This document shows positions 29,837 through 41,420 of a stretch of 64,000 nt of DNA, one piece after another. The notes under the pieces are model-generated. The model did no database searches. It saw only the letters and a program-made list of their open reading frames with translations, and was not told the origin of the DNA. The translations under genes were made by a program, and so were the position numbers. The DNA comes from Nicoletella semolina (GTDB taxonomy: Bacteria; Pseudomonadota; Gammaproteobacteria; Enterobacterales; Pasteurellaceae): positions 21,516 through 85,515 of the forward strand of contig NZ_SLXJ01000008.1 of assembly GCF_004345745.1 (NCBI RefSeq). Direction: 5' to 3'. Positions within the stretch are counted from its first letter, which is position 1. Every line of letters begins with the position of its first letter.

Positions 29837-30658
29837 TTATTTACCACGACGGCGTACAATAAATTTATCGGTACGCTTGTTGTGACGAGTTTTCTTACCT
29901 TTGGTTTGAACGCCCCAAGGTGTAACAGGGTGTTTACCGAAGTTACGACCTTCACCACCACCGTGTGGGTGATCAACTGGGTTCATTGCAGTACCACGAA
30001 CAGTTGGACGAATACCTCTCCAACGGCTTGCACCTGCTTTACCAAGAACACGAAGCATATGCTCTGAATTACCCACTTCACCAATAGTTGCAGTACATTC
30101 AGCTAATACTTTACGCATTTCACCAGAGCGAAGACGCAAAGTAACATAGTTACCTTCACGAGCAATAATTTGTACATACGCACCTGCTGAACGTGCAATT
30201 TGACCACCTTTACCAGGTTTTAACTCCACGTTATGCACTGTGCTACCTACAGGAATATTACGCATAGGTAAAGCATTACCTACTTTAATCGGTGAAGACG
30301 CTCCCGCTTGAATTGTATCACCAGCAGACAAACCTTTTGGTGCTAAAATATAACGACGTTCACCATCTTTATAAAGTACTAATGCAATATTTGCAGAACG
30401 ATTAGGATCGTATTCTAGACGCTCAACTACCGCTGGAATATCTAACTTATTACGTTTGAAATCAATTAAACGGTAATGTTGTTTATGCCCACCACCAATG
30501 TGACGAGTTGTAATGCGACCTAAGTTGTTACGACCACCAGTTTTAGATTTAGTATCTAAAAGTGCTGCAAAAGGTTTACCTTTATGGAGTTCGTTATTAA
30601 CAACTTTAACTACATGACGACGACCAGCAGAGGTCGGCTTACATTTAACGATAGCCAT
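29837..30658 (-). CDS. rplB: 50S ribosomal protein L2
   Basis: 273 residues. [20 protein letters not shown] at the N-terminus and the conserved [20 protein letters not shown] with the His needed for peptidyl transferase centre function. Normal length and position. Confidence 0.98.
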   Translation of the reverse strand: MAIVKCKPTSAGRRHVVKVVNNELHKGKPFAALLDTKSKTGGRNNLGRITTRHIGGGHKQHYRLIDFKRNKLDIPAVVERLEYDPNRSANIALVLYKDGERRYILAPKGLSAGDTIQAGASSPIKVGNALPMRNIPVGSTVHNVELKPGKGGQIARSAGAYVQIIAREGNYVTLRLRSGEMRKVLAECTATIGEVGNSEHMLRVLGKAGASRWRGIRPTVRGTAMNPVDHPHGGGEGRNFGKHPVTPWGVQTKGKKTRHNKRTDKFIVRRRGK

Positions 30659-30680
30659 TTATTTTATCTCCTCTGATAGA

Positions 30681-30983
30681 CTATGCATTACCTTCAACGA
30701 GATCAAGTGATTGACCTTCTTGAAGAGTTACATAAGCTTTTTTCCAGTCACTGCGACGACCTGTTTTCGCACCACGGCGTGTTGTTTTACCTTTCACAAC
30801 CACAGTACGCACAGAATCCACTTTAACTTCAAAGAGTTGCTCAACTGCATTTGCAATTTCAACTTTATTTGCATCTAATGCAACTTTGAAAACAATTGTG
30901 TTCGCTTTTTCAGCATTGTTTGTCGCTTTTTCAGAGATATGTGGTGCTTTAAGCACTTTTAGCAAACGTTCTTGTTGAATCAT
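30681..30983 (-). CDS. rplW: 50S ribosomal protein L23
   Basis: 100 residues, exit-tunnel protein that docks trigger factor and [23 protein letters not shown] and the basic loop [20 protein letters not shown] are typical. Overlaps rplD by 4 bases. Confidence 0.98.
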   Translation of the reverse strand: MIQQERLLKVLKAPHISEKATNNAEKANTIVFKVALDANKVEIANAVEQLFEVKVDSVRTVVVKGKTTRRGAKTGRRSDWKKAYVTLQEGQSLDLVEGNA

Positions 30984-31582
30984 GCTAACATCTCCTCAAT
31001 TTGTTTTACTGCTTCTGCAGTTACAACCACTTTATCAAAAGCAATCAAACTTACAGGATCAATACCTTGTACATCACGCACATCAATTTTATAAAGGTTG
31101 CGTGCAGCTAAGAATAAATTTTCATCTACATTAGCAGTGATGATAAGAGCGTCAGTTAACGCCATATCTTTTAATTTTTGAACTAAAACTTTTGTTTTTG
31201 GTGCTTCAATCTCAAATTTATCAACAACGATCAAACGCTCTTGACGAACTAATTCAGAAAGAATACTTTTGATTGCACCACGGTACATTTTTTTGTTCAC
31301 TTTTTGGCTATGATCTTGTGGTTTTGCTGCAAAAGTTACACCACCAGAACGCCAAATTGGTGATTTAATATCACCAGAACGAGCACGACCTGTACCTTTT
31401 TGACGCCAAGGTTTTTTACCTGAACCAGACACTTCAGCACGAGTTTTTTGAGCACGACTTCCTTGACGAGCACCTGCTGCATAAGCAACAACCACTTGAT
31501 GAATTAATGCTTCATTGAACTCACGTCCGAAGGTAGTTTCAGAAACAGTGAGTGCATTTGCACCTACAACTTGTAATTCCAT
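30980..31582 (-). CDS. rplD: 50S ribosomal protein L4
   Basis: 200 residues. The extended loop [20 protein letters not shown] reaching into the exit tunnel is intact. In E. coli L4 also represses the S10 operon at the leader; the leader here (32562-32641) is short and its ability to respond to L4 is unproven. Confidence 0.98.
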   Translation of the reverse strand: MELQVVGANALTVSETTFGREFNEALIHQVVVAYAAGARQGSRAQKTRAEVSGSGKKPWRQKGTGRARSGDIKSPIWRSGGVTFAAKPQDHSQKVNKKMYRGAIKSILSELVRQERLIVVDKFEIEAPKTKVLVQKLKDMALTDALIITANVDENLFLAARNLYKIDVRDVQGIDPVSLIAFDKVVVTAEAVKQIEEMLA

Positions 31583-31597
31583 CTCTATCTCCTAGAC

Positions 31598-32224
31598 TTA
31601 TGCTTTTACTGCTGGTTTAACGATAACATCACTATTAGTTGCTCCAGGGACTGGACCTTTTACTAATAACAATTTACGTTCAGCATCAACACGAACAACT
31701 TCAAGTGATTGAACGGTTACACGCTCAGCACCTAAATGTCCAGCCATTTTTTTACCTTTAAACACACGACCTGGAGTTTGGTTTTGACCAATTGAACCAA
31801 GAACACGATGTGATAAAGAGTTACCGTGTGTAGCATCTTGAGTACGGAAATTCCAACGTTTAACACCACCTTGGAAACCTTTACCTTTTGATGTACCAGT
31901 AACATCAACTTTTTTAACATCTGCGAAAATGTCAACGGTGATTTCTTGACCTAAAGTGAATTCTTCACCCTCAGTACGAAATTCCCATAAACCGCGACCA
32001 GCTTCAACACCTGCTTTCACGAAATGACCTGCTTCTGGCTTCGTTACACGACTTGCTTTTTTAGTACCAGTCGTAACTTGAATTGCAGAATAGCCATCGT
32101 TTTCAAGGGTTTTAACTTGAGTAACACGGTTGGATTCAATTTCGATAACTGTAACTGGAATAGACACACCGTCTTCAGTGAAGACACGCGTCATACCAAC
32201 TTTACGACCGATTAAACCAATCAT
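31598..32224 (-). CDS. rplC: 50S ribosomal protein L3
   Basis: 208 residues, [20 protein letters not shown]. The L3 loop region [20 protein letters not shown] with the Gln that is methylated by PrmB in E. coli, and [20 protein letters not shown], are present. Confidence 0.98.
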   Translation of the reverse strand: MIGLIGRKVGMTRVFTEDGVSIPVTVIEIESNRVTQVKTLENDGYSAIQVTTGTKKASRVTKPEAGHFVKAGVEAGRGLWEFRTEGEEFTLGQEITVDIFADVKKVDVTGTSKGKGFQGGVKRWNFRTQDATHGNSLSHRVLGSIGQNQTPGRVFKGKKMAGHLGAERVTVQSLEVVRVDAERKLLLVKGPVPGATNSDVIVKPAVKA

Positions 32225-32249
32225 TGTAATAACCTCTTAAAATTCCCAA

Positions 32250-33115
<866 letters not shown>

Positions 33116-34633
33116 GTGTCTAATATAAAAGTAAGCAATGCGCCAGAAAGAGAAACCTTCTCTGGACGCAGAGCATTTATTATCGCAGCGATTGGATCTG
33201 CCATTGGGTTGGGAAACATTTGGCGTTTTCCTTACACTACTTATGAGAATGGGGGCGGTGCTTTTATTATTCCTTACATCGTAGCATTATTAACCGCTGG
33301 CATTCCGTTGTTATTTTTAGACTACGCTATTGGTCATCGTTATCGTGGTGGTGCACCTCTGTCCTACCGTCGTTTTAGCCCTAAATTCGAAACCTTTGGC
33401 TGGTGGCAAGTGCTTGTTAATGTCATTATTGGCGTATACTATGCTGTTGTTCTAGGCTGGGCTGCAAGTTATACCTATTTTTCTGTCAATGGTGCTTGGG
33501 GCGATAAACCAATTGACTTTTTTATCAGCGAATTCTTAAAAATGGGCGATATTGCTCAGGGGATCAGCTTCGATTTTGTAGGTATGGTTACAGGTCCGTT
33601 AATTGCAGTATGGCTAATTGCTTTGGGCATTTTGGCATTAGGTATACAAAAGGGAATTGCAAAATCGTCAGGTATTTTAATGCCAATTCTTGTCGTGATG
33701 TTTTTGGTTTTAGTGGTATTTTCACTCTCTTTACCAGGAGCGGAAAAGGGGTTGGACGCATTATTTACCCCAGATTGGTCAAAACTTTCAGATCCTAGCG
33801 TTTGGATTGCCGCTTATGGACAAATCTTCTTTTCCCTTTCTATCTGCTTTGGGATTATGATTACTTATGCATCTTATCTTAAAAAACAGTCGGATTTAAC
33901 AGGTAATGGTTTGGTTGTTGCCTTTGCTAATAGTAGTTTTGAACTCTTGGCAGGTATCGGTGTATTCGCGGCTCTTGGTTTTATGGCTGCCACAGCTGGT
34001 CAAGAAGTGAATGAAGTTGCCAAAGGCGGAATAGGTTTAGCCTTCTTCGCATTCCCAACTATCATCAATCAAGCTCCATTTGGTGAAATACTTGGTGTAT
34101 TATTCTTCGGTTCATTAACCTTTGCCGCATTAACCTCTTTCATCTCGGTATTGGAAGTCATCATTTCTGCGGTACAAGATAAATTGAATTTTGGGCGGGT
34201 TAGCTCAACATTTGTGGTAGGCTTACCAATGATGTTTACTTCTGTGCTACTTTTTGGTACAACCACAGGCTTACCAATGCTTGATGTATTAGATAAATTC
34301 GTCAATTATTTTGGTATTGTTGCTGTAGCCTTTGTTTCATTGATCGTGATTGTTTCTGATGAAAAACTAGGCGTATTAGGCAACCATCTAAACAAAACCT
34401 CTTCATTTAAAGTCGGGTTCTTTTGGAAATTCTTTATTGTTCTCACCACAGGCGTGCTTGCATTTATGTTATTTAGCGAGGGAACGAAAGTATTCAAAGA
34501 AGGCTATGAAGGTTATCCGTCTTGGTTTGTTAACACTTTTGGCTGGGGAATGTCGATCAGCTTATTTGTCGTTGCATTTTTATTATCACGCTTAAAATGG
34601 AAACGTGAACAACAACTTGAGGAGAATCTGTAA
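33116..34633 (+). CDS. Sodium-dependent amino acid transporter (SNF/NSS family, MetP-like)
   Basis: Neurotransmitter:sodium symporter family protein of 505 residues with about twelve membrane segments. The family signature [20 protein letters not shown], containing the sodium/substrate-site GxGNxWRFP, is at about residues 24-43. GTG start preceded by GAGGGAG. The stop overlaps the start of a 30-codon gene resembling MetS, the small subunit of the methionine/alanine importer MetPS of Corynebacterium. Methionine or another small neutral amino acid is the likely substrate, inferred. Confidence 0.9.
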   Translation: MSNIKVSNAPERETFSGRRAFIIAAIGSAIGLGNIWRFPYTTYENGGGAFIIPYIVALLTAGIPLLFLDYAIGHRYRGGAPLSYRRFSPKFETFGWWQVLVNVIIGVYYAVVLGWAASYTYFSVNGAWGDKPIDFFISEFLKMGDIAQGISFDFVGMVTGPLIAVWLIALGILALGIQKGIAKSSGILMPILVVMFLVLVVFSLSLPGAEKGLDALFTPDWSKLSDPSVWIAAYGQIFFSLSICFGIMITYASYLKKQSDLTGNGLVVAFANSSFELLAGIGVFAALGFMAATAGQEVNEVAKGGIGLAFFAFPTIINQAPFGEILGVLFFGSLTFAALTSFISVLEVIISAVQDKLNFGRVSSTFVVGLPMMFTSVLLFGTTTGLPMLDVLDKFVNYFGIVAVAFVSLIVIVSDEKLGVLGNHLNKTSSFKVGFFWKFFIVLTTGVLAFMLFSEGTKVFKEGYEGYPSWFVNTFGWGMSISLFVVAFLLSRLKWKREQQLEENL

Positions 34634-34725
34634 TGAGTACAAGTGCAATTATTATGATGATTGTGGCATTAACCGTGATTTGGGGCGGGTTGCTAATCTC
34701 TATTGCTTGCCTGCCGAAAGAGTAA
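34633..34725 (+). CDS. MetS-like small membrane subunit of the SNF transporter
   Basis: 30-residue peptide, [20 protein letters not shown] followed by LISIACLPKE. It is a single transmembrane helix with the family features (SAI start, central WGGL, C-terminal P-K/E). Its ATG shares one base with the transporter stop (TAATG), so it is coupled. Too small for ordinary ORF calling. The methionine/alanine importer small-subunit family is the best match from memory. Confidence 0.85.
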   Translation: MSTSAIIMMIVALTVIWGGLLISIACLPKE

Positions 34726-34742
34726 ATGCTTGTTTTACATAT

Positions 34743-34778
34743 AAAAAACGGATCAATGTATCCATTGATCCGTTTTTA
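34743..34778. terminator. Bidirectional terminator between metS-like gene and tbpA
   Basis: Long perfect stem: AAAAAACGGATCAATG (34743-34758), 4-base loop, CATTGATCCGTTTTTA (34763-34778). U-runs on both strands. Ends the transporter transcript and the tbpBA transcript, which converge here. Confidence 0.92.
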
Positions 34779-34791
34779 GAATAAATCTCTA

Positions 34792-37563
34792 CTAAAACTT
34801 CGCCTCTAAGGTAAATACATAGTTTCTACCTGGTGCAACATAGCTGTTATAGCTACGGGTAGTTGGGTTAATTGCTGTCCTTGATGACTGTCTGACCGCT
34901 TCCCACGTGCTATATTTACTATTAGTTAAATTATATACACCAGCTCTTAATGTAAAATGTTTACCTAACTGATAATAACCAATCAAATCGTAAATATACC
35001 ATTGTGTAGTACGTTTATTCGTCGCAGCGATTTCAAGTTCAGAGCCATCAAGATAGGTACGTGTCGCCAACACCTCCTTTGCATTTTTCGCCTGAGAGTA
35101 AGTGAAAATACCATTGACCCCCCACTTTTCATCTGGGGCATCGTAGCCAAGGCTTGCAACATAACGTGCGGGTTGTATAGTATCTAAGAAAGGATTCTCA
35201 ATAAACGCATATCCAGACTGCACACGTGTCTGTTTTGGAGAAATCTGGTTATAAGCAAAGTTAGAATACAGACCACTTGGCAGTTTATTCCATAATTCGC
35301 TCCAATTAAGTTTCGCTAAAACATTTACTCCTGATAACTGAATATCTTGGAGATTATAGAAGCCATGTTTTCCATCAAACACTTTCTGCTTCGCTTCTGC
35401 AATCAAATCTTTGTACTGATTTCTAAAATAGCTCACTTCCAAGGCACCAAGGTTGCCGGCAAATGCTAGTCCAATTTCTTGGTTTAACGACTTCTCCGAT
35501 TTAAATTTTGATTTGAGGTGATCTTGTTGCCAATATTTCGAGTCCTGTGCACCACGGATACGTCGACCAAACATCTCATCAAATGATGGGTTACGGAAAC
35601 CGCTTGAAATGCGATAAGACAATTCAATGCTTTCTAAAGGACGAACAGCTAAGCCAGTATTCCAAGAGAAATTACTAAATTTACCTACGCTTGTCCAAGT
35701 ATCATCAGAACGATAACTGTGTTGGTCATAACGTAAACCAATGCCTAAATCAACCTTTTCACCAAAGAAAATGTTATCACGCAAGGCAATCCCGTAATGC
35801 GTTCCCTTAATAGTATGTGCTGAGCAGTCTGTAACATCTTTTGCTAGCCCAGATTGATCGCAGTAATTACGAATGCCTCGCTTCGTCGGATAACGTGCTT
35901 GGAAGACTTGAGGATCCGCATAAGTTCCTGCTTTTCTCCCGTCCCAGTCAGTATAAGGGCGATTCTCAGAATCTGCGATATATCCAAAATTAGCGGGTAA
36001 TTCAGCACGATCACGATAGAAAGTATAATGTTCCTGATAATCATCACGTTTATGGCTAGACCGAACGTTACCATAATTTAATGATAGCCCCAACAAATGT
36101 AATGATTTGGCAATTTCTAGGTCTTTCTCAAATGACAAATGAACCTGTTTATGCACCTCTTTATAAGTATTACGCTCAAATCTTGCTTCAGAATCAGGCG
36201 TATGAGGTCCAACGGTACAATGTTTATCAAATGTCGGATACGGACTACACTGCAAATTATGAGCCTTGGTGATCACTTGAATATTTTGCTGATCCACATT
36301 CAGGTTAATACGATCAAATACGCCTTTACGATCCTGATTGGCATACTGATAGCCCGTTCCAATACGACGTTTCTTATGGTGTTCGTCCAAATAGAGACTA
36401 CGAGTCCAATAAATACTTGGCATACCCAACGATTGCAGTGGGTCATCACGATATACGCCACTGCGACCCGACATTTGATATCCAAGAACACGGTTTACAT
36501 TTATTTTACCCTTACTCCATTCAACTGTAGCATATTTAGGGTAGGTCATATCCTGAATATCGTAATGTTGCTGAGTATTTTCAAATACCAGATTGACCGA
36601 ATGCTCTGGAGTAAATTGATAGCCTGTTTTGACAAACCAAGAACCTGATTTATATTCCATTGGATTTGGCACGATTCTACCTTCACCCGTGTAATCTTTT
36701 GGATTAATAGACTCTATAACATGCTGAGCTTTATAGCTTCTAGGACGTGGTTCACAAGCCCCTTTTATGCCCCCCTGACAAGCTTCTTTTAAGATAAACC
36801 AGTTATCAGTCTGATTTCGGTTAAAATCCAACGGTGCAGGTACAACACGGTAATAGCGTTGCATTACGTTATAGGCATCTGGATGGATTTGTGTCTCTTT
36901 TCCCTGACGATGAGTGTATTGCACCAGCCCCTCAAAACCTCCAACTTTACCTGCAAAATTTAACGATTGAGTGATTTGGCTATTTTTGGTGGCGTAAGCA
37001 GTTTTGCTATTAATCCCCCAAGTTTGTCCCTCTTTGAGAACGTCCTTTGCATTTTTTGTCAGGAAGCCGACCGCTCCACCAAGTGCACCATTACCATATT
37101 CTGCCGAGCTTGCTCCTTTGCTTAACTCAATTGTACGAATATTTTCATATTCAATCTCGTTAATCGCACCACTATTCGCTTGTACAGATTGGCTTTTATA
37201 GGACTGGATTTGTGGCAAACCATCAACCAAAAGTGCAACACGATTTCGATCAACACCCCGAATGGAATAGCCACTGGTTGCCCCACGTCCTTGCTCGGTT
37301 ACTGAAATACCAGGGTCGTAGCGAGTTAAATCACGGATATTAAGCACTTGTTGTTTATTAATATCCTGCGTATTCTTAACTACTTTCCCTAGCCCCGTAA
37401 CTTCATTGGATTTACGCTGCCCCTCAACACTTGCTTTCACATTAATTTGCTCAAGGCTAGCGGTCGTTTTTGCTTCACTATTTACAACGATAAACACGCC
37501 ACTTAATGCAATATAGATAGGGCTTAGCTTTAAGCTCGCTTTCGATTTTAAGACTTTGCTCAT
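34792..37563 (-). CDS. tbpA: Transferrin-binding protein A (TonB-dependent receptor)
   Basis: Outer-membrane channel for iron stripped from host transferrin, 923 residues. Signal peptide, TonB-box region (ASLEQINVKA near residue 37), plug domain (RDLTRYDPGISVTEQGRGAT, then YSIRGVDRNRVALLVDGLPQ), large extracellular loops with Cys pairs, and a 22-strand barrel ending in the terminal Phe (YVFTLEAKF). Open along its full length. It is 12 bases after tbpB, so one operon. Host species specificity cannot be read by eye. Confidence 0.95.
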   Translation of the reverse strand: MSKVLKSKASLKLSPIYIALSGVFIVVNSEAKTTASLEQINVKASVEGQRKSNEVTGLGKVVKNTQDINKQQVLNIRDLTRYDPGISVTEQGRGATSGYSIRGVDRNRVALLVDGLPQIQSYKSQSVQANSGAINEIEYENIRTIELSKGASSAEYGNGALGGAVGFLTKNAKDVLKEGQTWGINSKTAYATKNSQITQSLNFAGKVGGFEGLVQYTHRQGKETQIHPDAYNVMQRYYRVVPAPLDFNRNQTDNWFILKEACQGGIKGACEPRPRSYKAQHVIESINPKDYTGEGRIVPNPMEYKSGSWFVKTGYQFTPEHSVNLVFENTQQHYDIQDMTYPKYATVEWSKGKINVNRVLGYQMSGRSGVYRDDPLQSLGMPSIYWTRSLYLDEHHKKRRIGTGYQYANQDRKGVFDRINLNVDQQNIQVITKAHNLQCSPYPTFDKHCTVGPHTPDSEARFERNTYKEVHKQVHLSFEKDLEIAKSLHLLGLSLNYGNVRSSHKRDDYQEHYTFYRDRAELPANFGYIADSENRPYTDWDGRKAGTYADPQVFQARYPTKRGIRNYCDQSGLAKDVTDCSAHTIKGTHYGIALRDNIFFGEKVDLGIGLRYDQHSYRSDDTWTSVGKFSNFSWNTGLAVRPLESIELSYRISSGFRNPSFDEMFGRRIRGAQDSKYWQQDHLKSKFKSEKSLNQEIGLAFAGNLGALEVSYFRNQYKDLIAEAKQKVFDGKHGFYNLQDIQLSGVNVLAKLNWSELWNKLPSGLYSNFAYNQISPKQTRVQSGYAFIENPFLDTIQPARYVASLGYDAPDEKWGVNGIFTYSQAKNAKEVLATRTYLDGSELEIAATNKRTTQWYIYDLIGYYQLGKHFTLRAGVYNLTNSKYSTWEAVRQSSRTAINPTTRSYNSYVAPGRNYVFTLEAKF

Positions 37564-37575
37564 TAGTATTCGGTC

Positions 37576-39351
37576 CTATTTAGCTTGCTCAACTTGACGT
37601 TTTGCACCAAAGACCACACCAACTTTCTCTGTCCCTGCTTTGCTCACGCCATAACCGCCAAGTTCTGAGGCATTTTGTCCGTAGAAGCCACCGTGAACAT
37701 CAAGGCTGGAGCTAATTTTCTGTTTAGCACTTTCAGCTGCTTGTGCCGAACCTTTGAACCCATTTTGTTCAACTTTTGCATTAATCGTAAGATACGGATT
37801 TCCCCCTTCAGTTAAATCCCCTGTCAGAGATTTATTAGCAAAATCAACGTTGAAGCTAGCCTTTTTCTCTACACTATTTGCTAACATTGTACCATTCCAT
37901 TGCCCTTGATATTTGACTTGTCCAGCTTGTGGAATTTTTGTCTCTTGAGTACGTTCGCCTGTAATAAAGTAGGTATCACCCTCTCCAGCATAATCAAATT
38001 TACCCACCTTGCTGTAACTTAAATTATCGCAGCAAGCCGTGATTTTAAGTTGTTTATCTGTTTTATCATCAAGTTTATAGGCAATTGTTTCACCTGCTTT
38101 AGCAGGAGCAAGATCGAAAATTCTGCCGTTTATCACCAGTTGTGTTGGATTACCAAAGGTTTGTAAGGTTTTTGCATTTTCTTTTGTGCTAACTGTATGG
38201 GCATCAAATGCTTTCTCAAGCTGAACATTCTCTGCTTTTCGCTGTGCCCCAAATACCGCAAACAACGACTTATCATCAGTAATAAATTGCCCAGCTAATT
38301 CTTGTGCTTCATCGCCAAAGAATCCACCCTCAACCCCAAGCGATTTATCTTTTTTATAAGCAGAGGCATTTTTACCAAAATATTCATCGTTTGGATTGGC
38401 TGCTGTGGCACTACCACGGAAACGGTTACCTACAAGTTCTGCGTTGATATCATAACGTTTTTCTTTAACTGATTGTTCTCCGTCCTTAGCGATTTTATTG
38501 CGATTAAGCGTCCCTTCTAATTTTTTTGTATCAAAATCCACACTAAATTCGCTGGAATGACCGATACCGCCTTTCTCTTCTTTACCATTTGTACCTTCGT
38601 TATAAGACACTGCCCCAGAGCGTGTCCCAATATACGGATCAGCACCGAAATAGTTTTTATTGTTACGAGACTTTTTAGCATCTGTTGTAAAATCCCACGT
38701 TCCTTCATAACTGATTTTCCCTTTAGGCAAATGGGTTGCAGGATTTACCCCTTTATAGTAAACATAGCCATTGTTACCCATCTCAATACGTTTATTTTTC
38801 CCTTCCCCCTCGAAACCTAAACTAGTAGATTTAACAATAAAACCAGCTTTGACATATTTAAAATGACTACGATTACGTCTTGGATCTTTATCCAGTTTAT
38901 CGTGTGAGTGAATTGGCCTTACTTCAGGGTCTGATTTGTTATGTTCATTCACCTCTTTGTAGTGTGGTGCGTCTTTAGAATCATTATTATCAATTTGTGT
39001 AACATCATATACACTCGTTAAATCACCGATTGGAGCAACTACTTCATCTAATGTGCCACCCAATCCAAAGCTACGACGAGGAATTTTAACCTCCACGCCG
39101 AGACTTGGTGTAACCCCATCTTTATCCGCTGCACGCACATCATCGACATAAGCAGGAGCTTGAGGGGATTTAGGATCAACTAATTTCGGTTTATTTACAT
39201 CAAGTTTAGGTGCTTGTTTTGCTGCTTCTGGCACAACTTCTGATTTCTTTGGAGAAACCGTATCAAAATTGGAATTACCCTTATTGCTTCCACAAGCAGA
39301 TAAAACGACTGCGGAGACTAAAAGTGCTGTTTTAGAGAGTGTAAATTTCAT
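37576..39351 (-). CDS. tbpB: Transferrin-binding protein B (surface lipoprotein)
   Basis: Bilobed surface lipoprotein that captures iron-loaded transferrin for TbpA. I place the start at 39351 (MKFTLSKTALLVSAVVLSAC), giving a signal peptide with lipobox LSAC and a 591-residue product. The longer open frame to 39591 would start in the Fur/FNR control region and is rejected. Two similar lobes each have a handle and a barrel; repeat-like features GEGDTYFITGER and GGFYGQNASELGGYGV in the C-lobe match GGFFGDEAQELAGQFI in the N-lobe. Divergent from frdA. Confidence 0.95.
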   Translation of the reverse strand: MKFTLSKTALLVSAVVLSACGSNKGNSNFDTVSPKKSEVVPEAAKQAPKLDVNKPKLVDPKSPQAPAYVDDVRAADKDGVTPSLGVEVKIPRRSFGLGGTLDEVVAPIGDLTSVYDVTQIDNNDSKDAPHYKEVNEHNKSDPEVRPIHSHDKLDKDPRRNRSHFKYVKAGFIVKSTSLGFEGEGKNKRIEMGNNGYVYYKGVNPATHLPKGKISYEGTWDFTTDAKKSRNNKNYFGADPYIGTRSGAVSYNEGTNGKEEKGGIGHSSEFSVDFDTKKLEGTLNRNKIAKDGEQSVKEKRYDINAELVGNRFRGSATAANPNDEYFGKNASAYKKDKSLGVEGGFFGDEAQELAGQFITDDKSLFAVFGAQRKAENVQLEKAFDAHTVSTKENAKTLQTFGNPTQLVINGRIFDLAPAKAGETIAYKLDDKTDKQLKITACCDNLSYSKVGKFDYAGEGDTYFITGERTQETKIPQAGQVKYQGQWNGTMLANSVEKKASFNVDFANKSLTGDLTEGGNPYLTINAKVEQNGFKGSAQAAESAKQKISSSLDVHGGFYGQNASELGGYGVSKAGTEKVGVVFGAKRQVEQAK

Positions 39352-39387
39352 AAAAGACCTCTTACGATAGATAGTATAAAGAAATAA

Positions 39388-39406
39388 GTAAATGATAGTT
39401 ATTTCT
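39388..39406. promoter_or_regulatory. Fur-box-like site upstream of tbpB
   Basis: The core AAATGATAGTTATTTC resembles the GATAATGATAATCATTATC consensus, and flanking GAAATAA/TTATTTC (39381-39387, 39399-39405) adds dyad symmetry. About 40 bases before the tbpB start, where Fur repression of tbpBA is expected. Confidence 0.6.
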
Positions 39407-39456
39407 TTTATCAAGTAAAGAAAAAAATGATATTTAACCTTCATTATTTTTGAAAA

Positions 39457-39470
39457 TTGATATAAATCAT
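39457..39470. promoter_or_regulatory. FNR-box-like site in the frd upstream region
   Basis: TTGAT (39457-39461), ATAA, ATCAT (39466-39470): one mismatch to TTGAT-N4-ATCAA. About 165 bases before frdA. Anaerobic activation of frd by FNR is established in E. coli and fits. Confidence 0.6.
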
Positions 39471-39509
39471 TAAAAAATATTTGATGGCTCAATATACAAA
39501 CGAGCATTA

Positions 39510-39525
39510 TTTGAGGTAGATCACA
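39510..39525. promoter_or_regulatory. CRP-like site in the frd/tbpB divergent region
   Basis: TTTGA, GGTAGA, TCACA: one mismatch to TGTGA-N6-TCACA. Could act on frdABCD. Confidence 0.45.
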
Positions 39526-39632
39526 AAACATGGAATCCATTGTTAATAAATTGTAAAAAATAATTAAATATTGCTTAAAATAGTGGCACAATGACGATGT
39601 TTTTATTTAATTGATCTTCCGAGGAGGAAATT

Positions 39633-41414
39633 GTGCAAAAGGTCAATGTTGATGTTGCTATTGTGGGGGCAGGTGGGGGTGGTTTGCGTGCTGCGATTGC
39701 AGCAGTACAAGCGAACCCTAATCTAAAGATTGCGTTAATTTCAAAAGTCTACCCAATGCGAAGCCATACCGTGGCAGCGGAAGGTGGAGCGGCTGCAGTG
39801 GTGAAGGAGAGCGATTCTTATGATAAACATTTTCACGATACTGTCGGCGGAGGAGATTGGTTATGCGAGCAAGATGTGGTGGAATATTTTGTTGAGCATT
39901 CGCCTGTGGAAATGACCCAGCTTGAGCGTTGGGGCTGCCCGTGGAGCCGTAAAGAAGATGGCGATATTAATGTTCGCCGCTTTGGCGGAATGAAAATAGA
40001 GCGGACGTGGTTTGCCGCAGATAAGACTGGTTTCCATCTCTTACACACCCTCTTCCAAACCTCGATTCAATATCCGCAAATCATTCGTTTTGATGAGCAT
40101 TTTGTACTGGATATTTTAACTGACAATGGTCAGGCAAAAGGCTGTGTAGCGATGAATATGATGGAAGGTACTTTCGTGCAAATCAATGCAAATGCCGTGG
40201 TGATTGCCACAGGAGGAGGTTGTCGTGCATATCGCTTTAATACTAATGGCGGTATTGTAACAGGCGATGGGCTATCTATGGCATATCGCCACGGCGTGCC
40301 ATTGCGAGATATGGAATTTGTCCAATATCACCCAACAGGACTACCCAACACAGGAATTTTAATGACCGAAGGCTGTCGTGGCGAAGGTGGCATTCTGGTT
40401 AATAAAGATGGCTACCGTTACTTGCAAGATTATGGTCTAGGTCCAGAAACACCGATTGGCAAACCTGAAAATAAATATATGGAATTAGGTCCAAGGGATA
40501 AAGTTTCTCAAGCATTCTGGCAAGAATGGCGTAAAGGCAATACCTTGAAAACAGCGAAAGGCGTTGATGTAGTTCATCTTGATTTACGTCATTTAGGTGA
40601 AAAATACCTACTTGAGCGTTTGCCATTTATTTGCGAATTATCAAAAGCCTATGAAGGGGTTGATCCTGCAAAACAACCGATTCCTGTACGCCCTGTTGTG
40701 CATTATACGATGGGCGGTATTGAGGTCAACCAACACGCAGAAACTTGCATTAGCGCTCTATTTGCGGTAGGAGAATGTGCCTCTTCGGGCTTACACGGTG
40801 CAAATCGACTAGGTTCAAATTCACTTGCAGAATTGGTCGTTTTTGGCAAAGTCGCTGGCGAAATGGCTGCAAAAAGAGCCGTAGAATCGACCGCTTGCAA
40901 TAGAGCTGGCATTGACGCACAAGCACAAGATATTGTAAAACGGGTACACGCCTTATGTAATCAAGAAGGCAGTGAATCTTGGTCGCAAATTCGTAATGAG
41001 ATGGGCGATTCAATGGAAGAAGGCTGCGGTATTTATCGCACTCAAGCGAGTATGGAAAAGACGGTAGCTAAAATTGCAGAACTTAAAGAGCGTTATAAAC
41101 GAATTAAAGTCAAAGACAGCTCCAGTGTATTTAATACCGATCTGCTCTACAAAATTGAACTCGGTTATATTTTAGACGTCGCTCAATCGATTTCCTCCTC
41201 AGCATTACACCGCAAAGAGTCGAGAGGGGCACATCAGCGTTTGGACTATGAAGAGCGTGATGATGTCAATTACCTTAAACACACCCAAGCATTTTACAAC
41301 GAAAATGACGCACCCACGATTAAATATAGCGAGGTAAAAATTACCAAATCACAGCCTGCCAAACGGGTATATGGTGCAGAGGCTGAGGCACAAGAGAAAG
41401 CAAAAAAGGAGTAG
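39633..41414 (+). CDS. frdA: Fumarate reductase flavoprotein subunit
   Basis: Catalytic subunit reducing fumarate to succinate in anaerobic respiration, 593 residues. FAD-binding VDVAIVGAGGGGLRAAIAAV at the N-terminus; the covalent-FAD histidine is in SHTVAAEGGAAAV; catalytic region HPTGLPNTGILMTEGCRGEG; C-terminal FAD motif ASSGLHGANRLGSNSLAELV. GTG start at 39633 after a strong GAGGAGGAA site. Confidence 0.97.
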   Translation: MQKVNVDVAIVGAGGGGLRAAIAAVQANPNLKIALISKVYPMRSHTVAAEGGAAAVVKESDSYDKHFHDTVGGGDWLCEQDVVEYFVEHSPVEMTQLERWGCPWSRKEDGDINVRRFGGMKIERTWFAADKTGFHLLHTLFQTSIQYPQIIRFDEHFVLDILTDNGQAKGCVAMNMMEGTFVQINANAVVIATGGGCRAYRFNTNGGIVTGDGLSMAYRHGVPLRDMEFVQYHPTGLPNTGILMTEGCRGEGGILVNKDGYRYLQDYGLGPETPIGKPENKYMELGPRDKVSQAFWQEWRKGNTLKTAKGVDVVHLDLRHLGEKYLLERLPFICELSKAYEGVDPAKQPIPVRPVVHYTMGGIEVNQHAETCISALFAVGECASSGLHGANRLGSNSLAELVVFGKVAGEMAAKRAVESTACNRAGIDAQAQDIVKRVHALCNQEGSESWSQIRNEMGDSMEEGCGIYRTQASMEKTVAKIAELKERYKRIKVKDSSSVFNTDLLYKIELGYILDVAQSISSSALHRKESRGAHQRLDYEERDDVNYLKHTQAFYNENDAPTIKYSEVKITKSQPAKRVYGAEAEAQEKAKKE

Positions 41415-41420
41415 CAATAG

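Noticed and set aside
36139..36648. 169-codon open frame on the plus strand
   Set aside because: It lies entirely inside tbpA on the opposite strand, has no ribosome site and reads as low-complexity hydrophobic sequence typical of an antisense frame.
39352..39591. N-terminal extension of TbpB by 80 residues
   Set aside because: The internal ATG at 39351 gives a textbook lipoprotein signal peptide (LSAC); the extension covers the regulatory region and is not protein-like.
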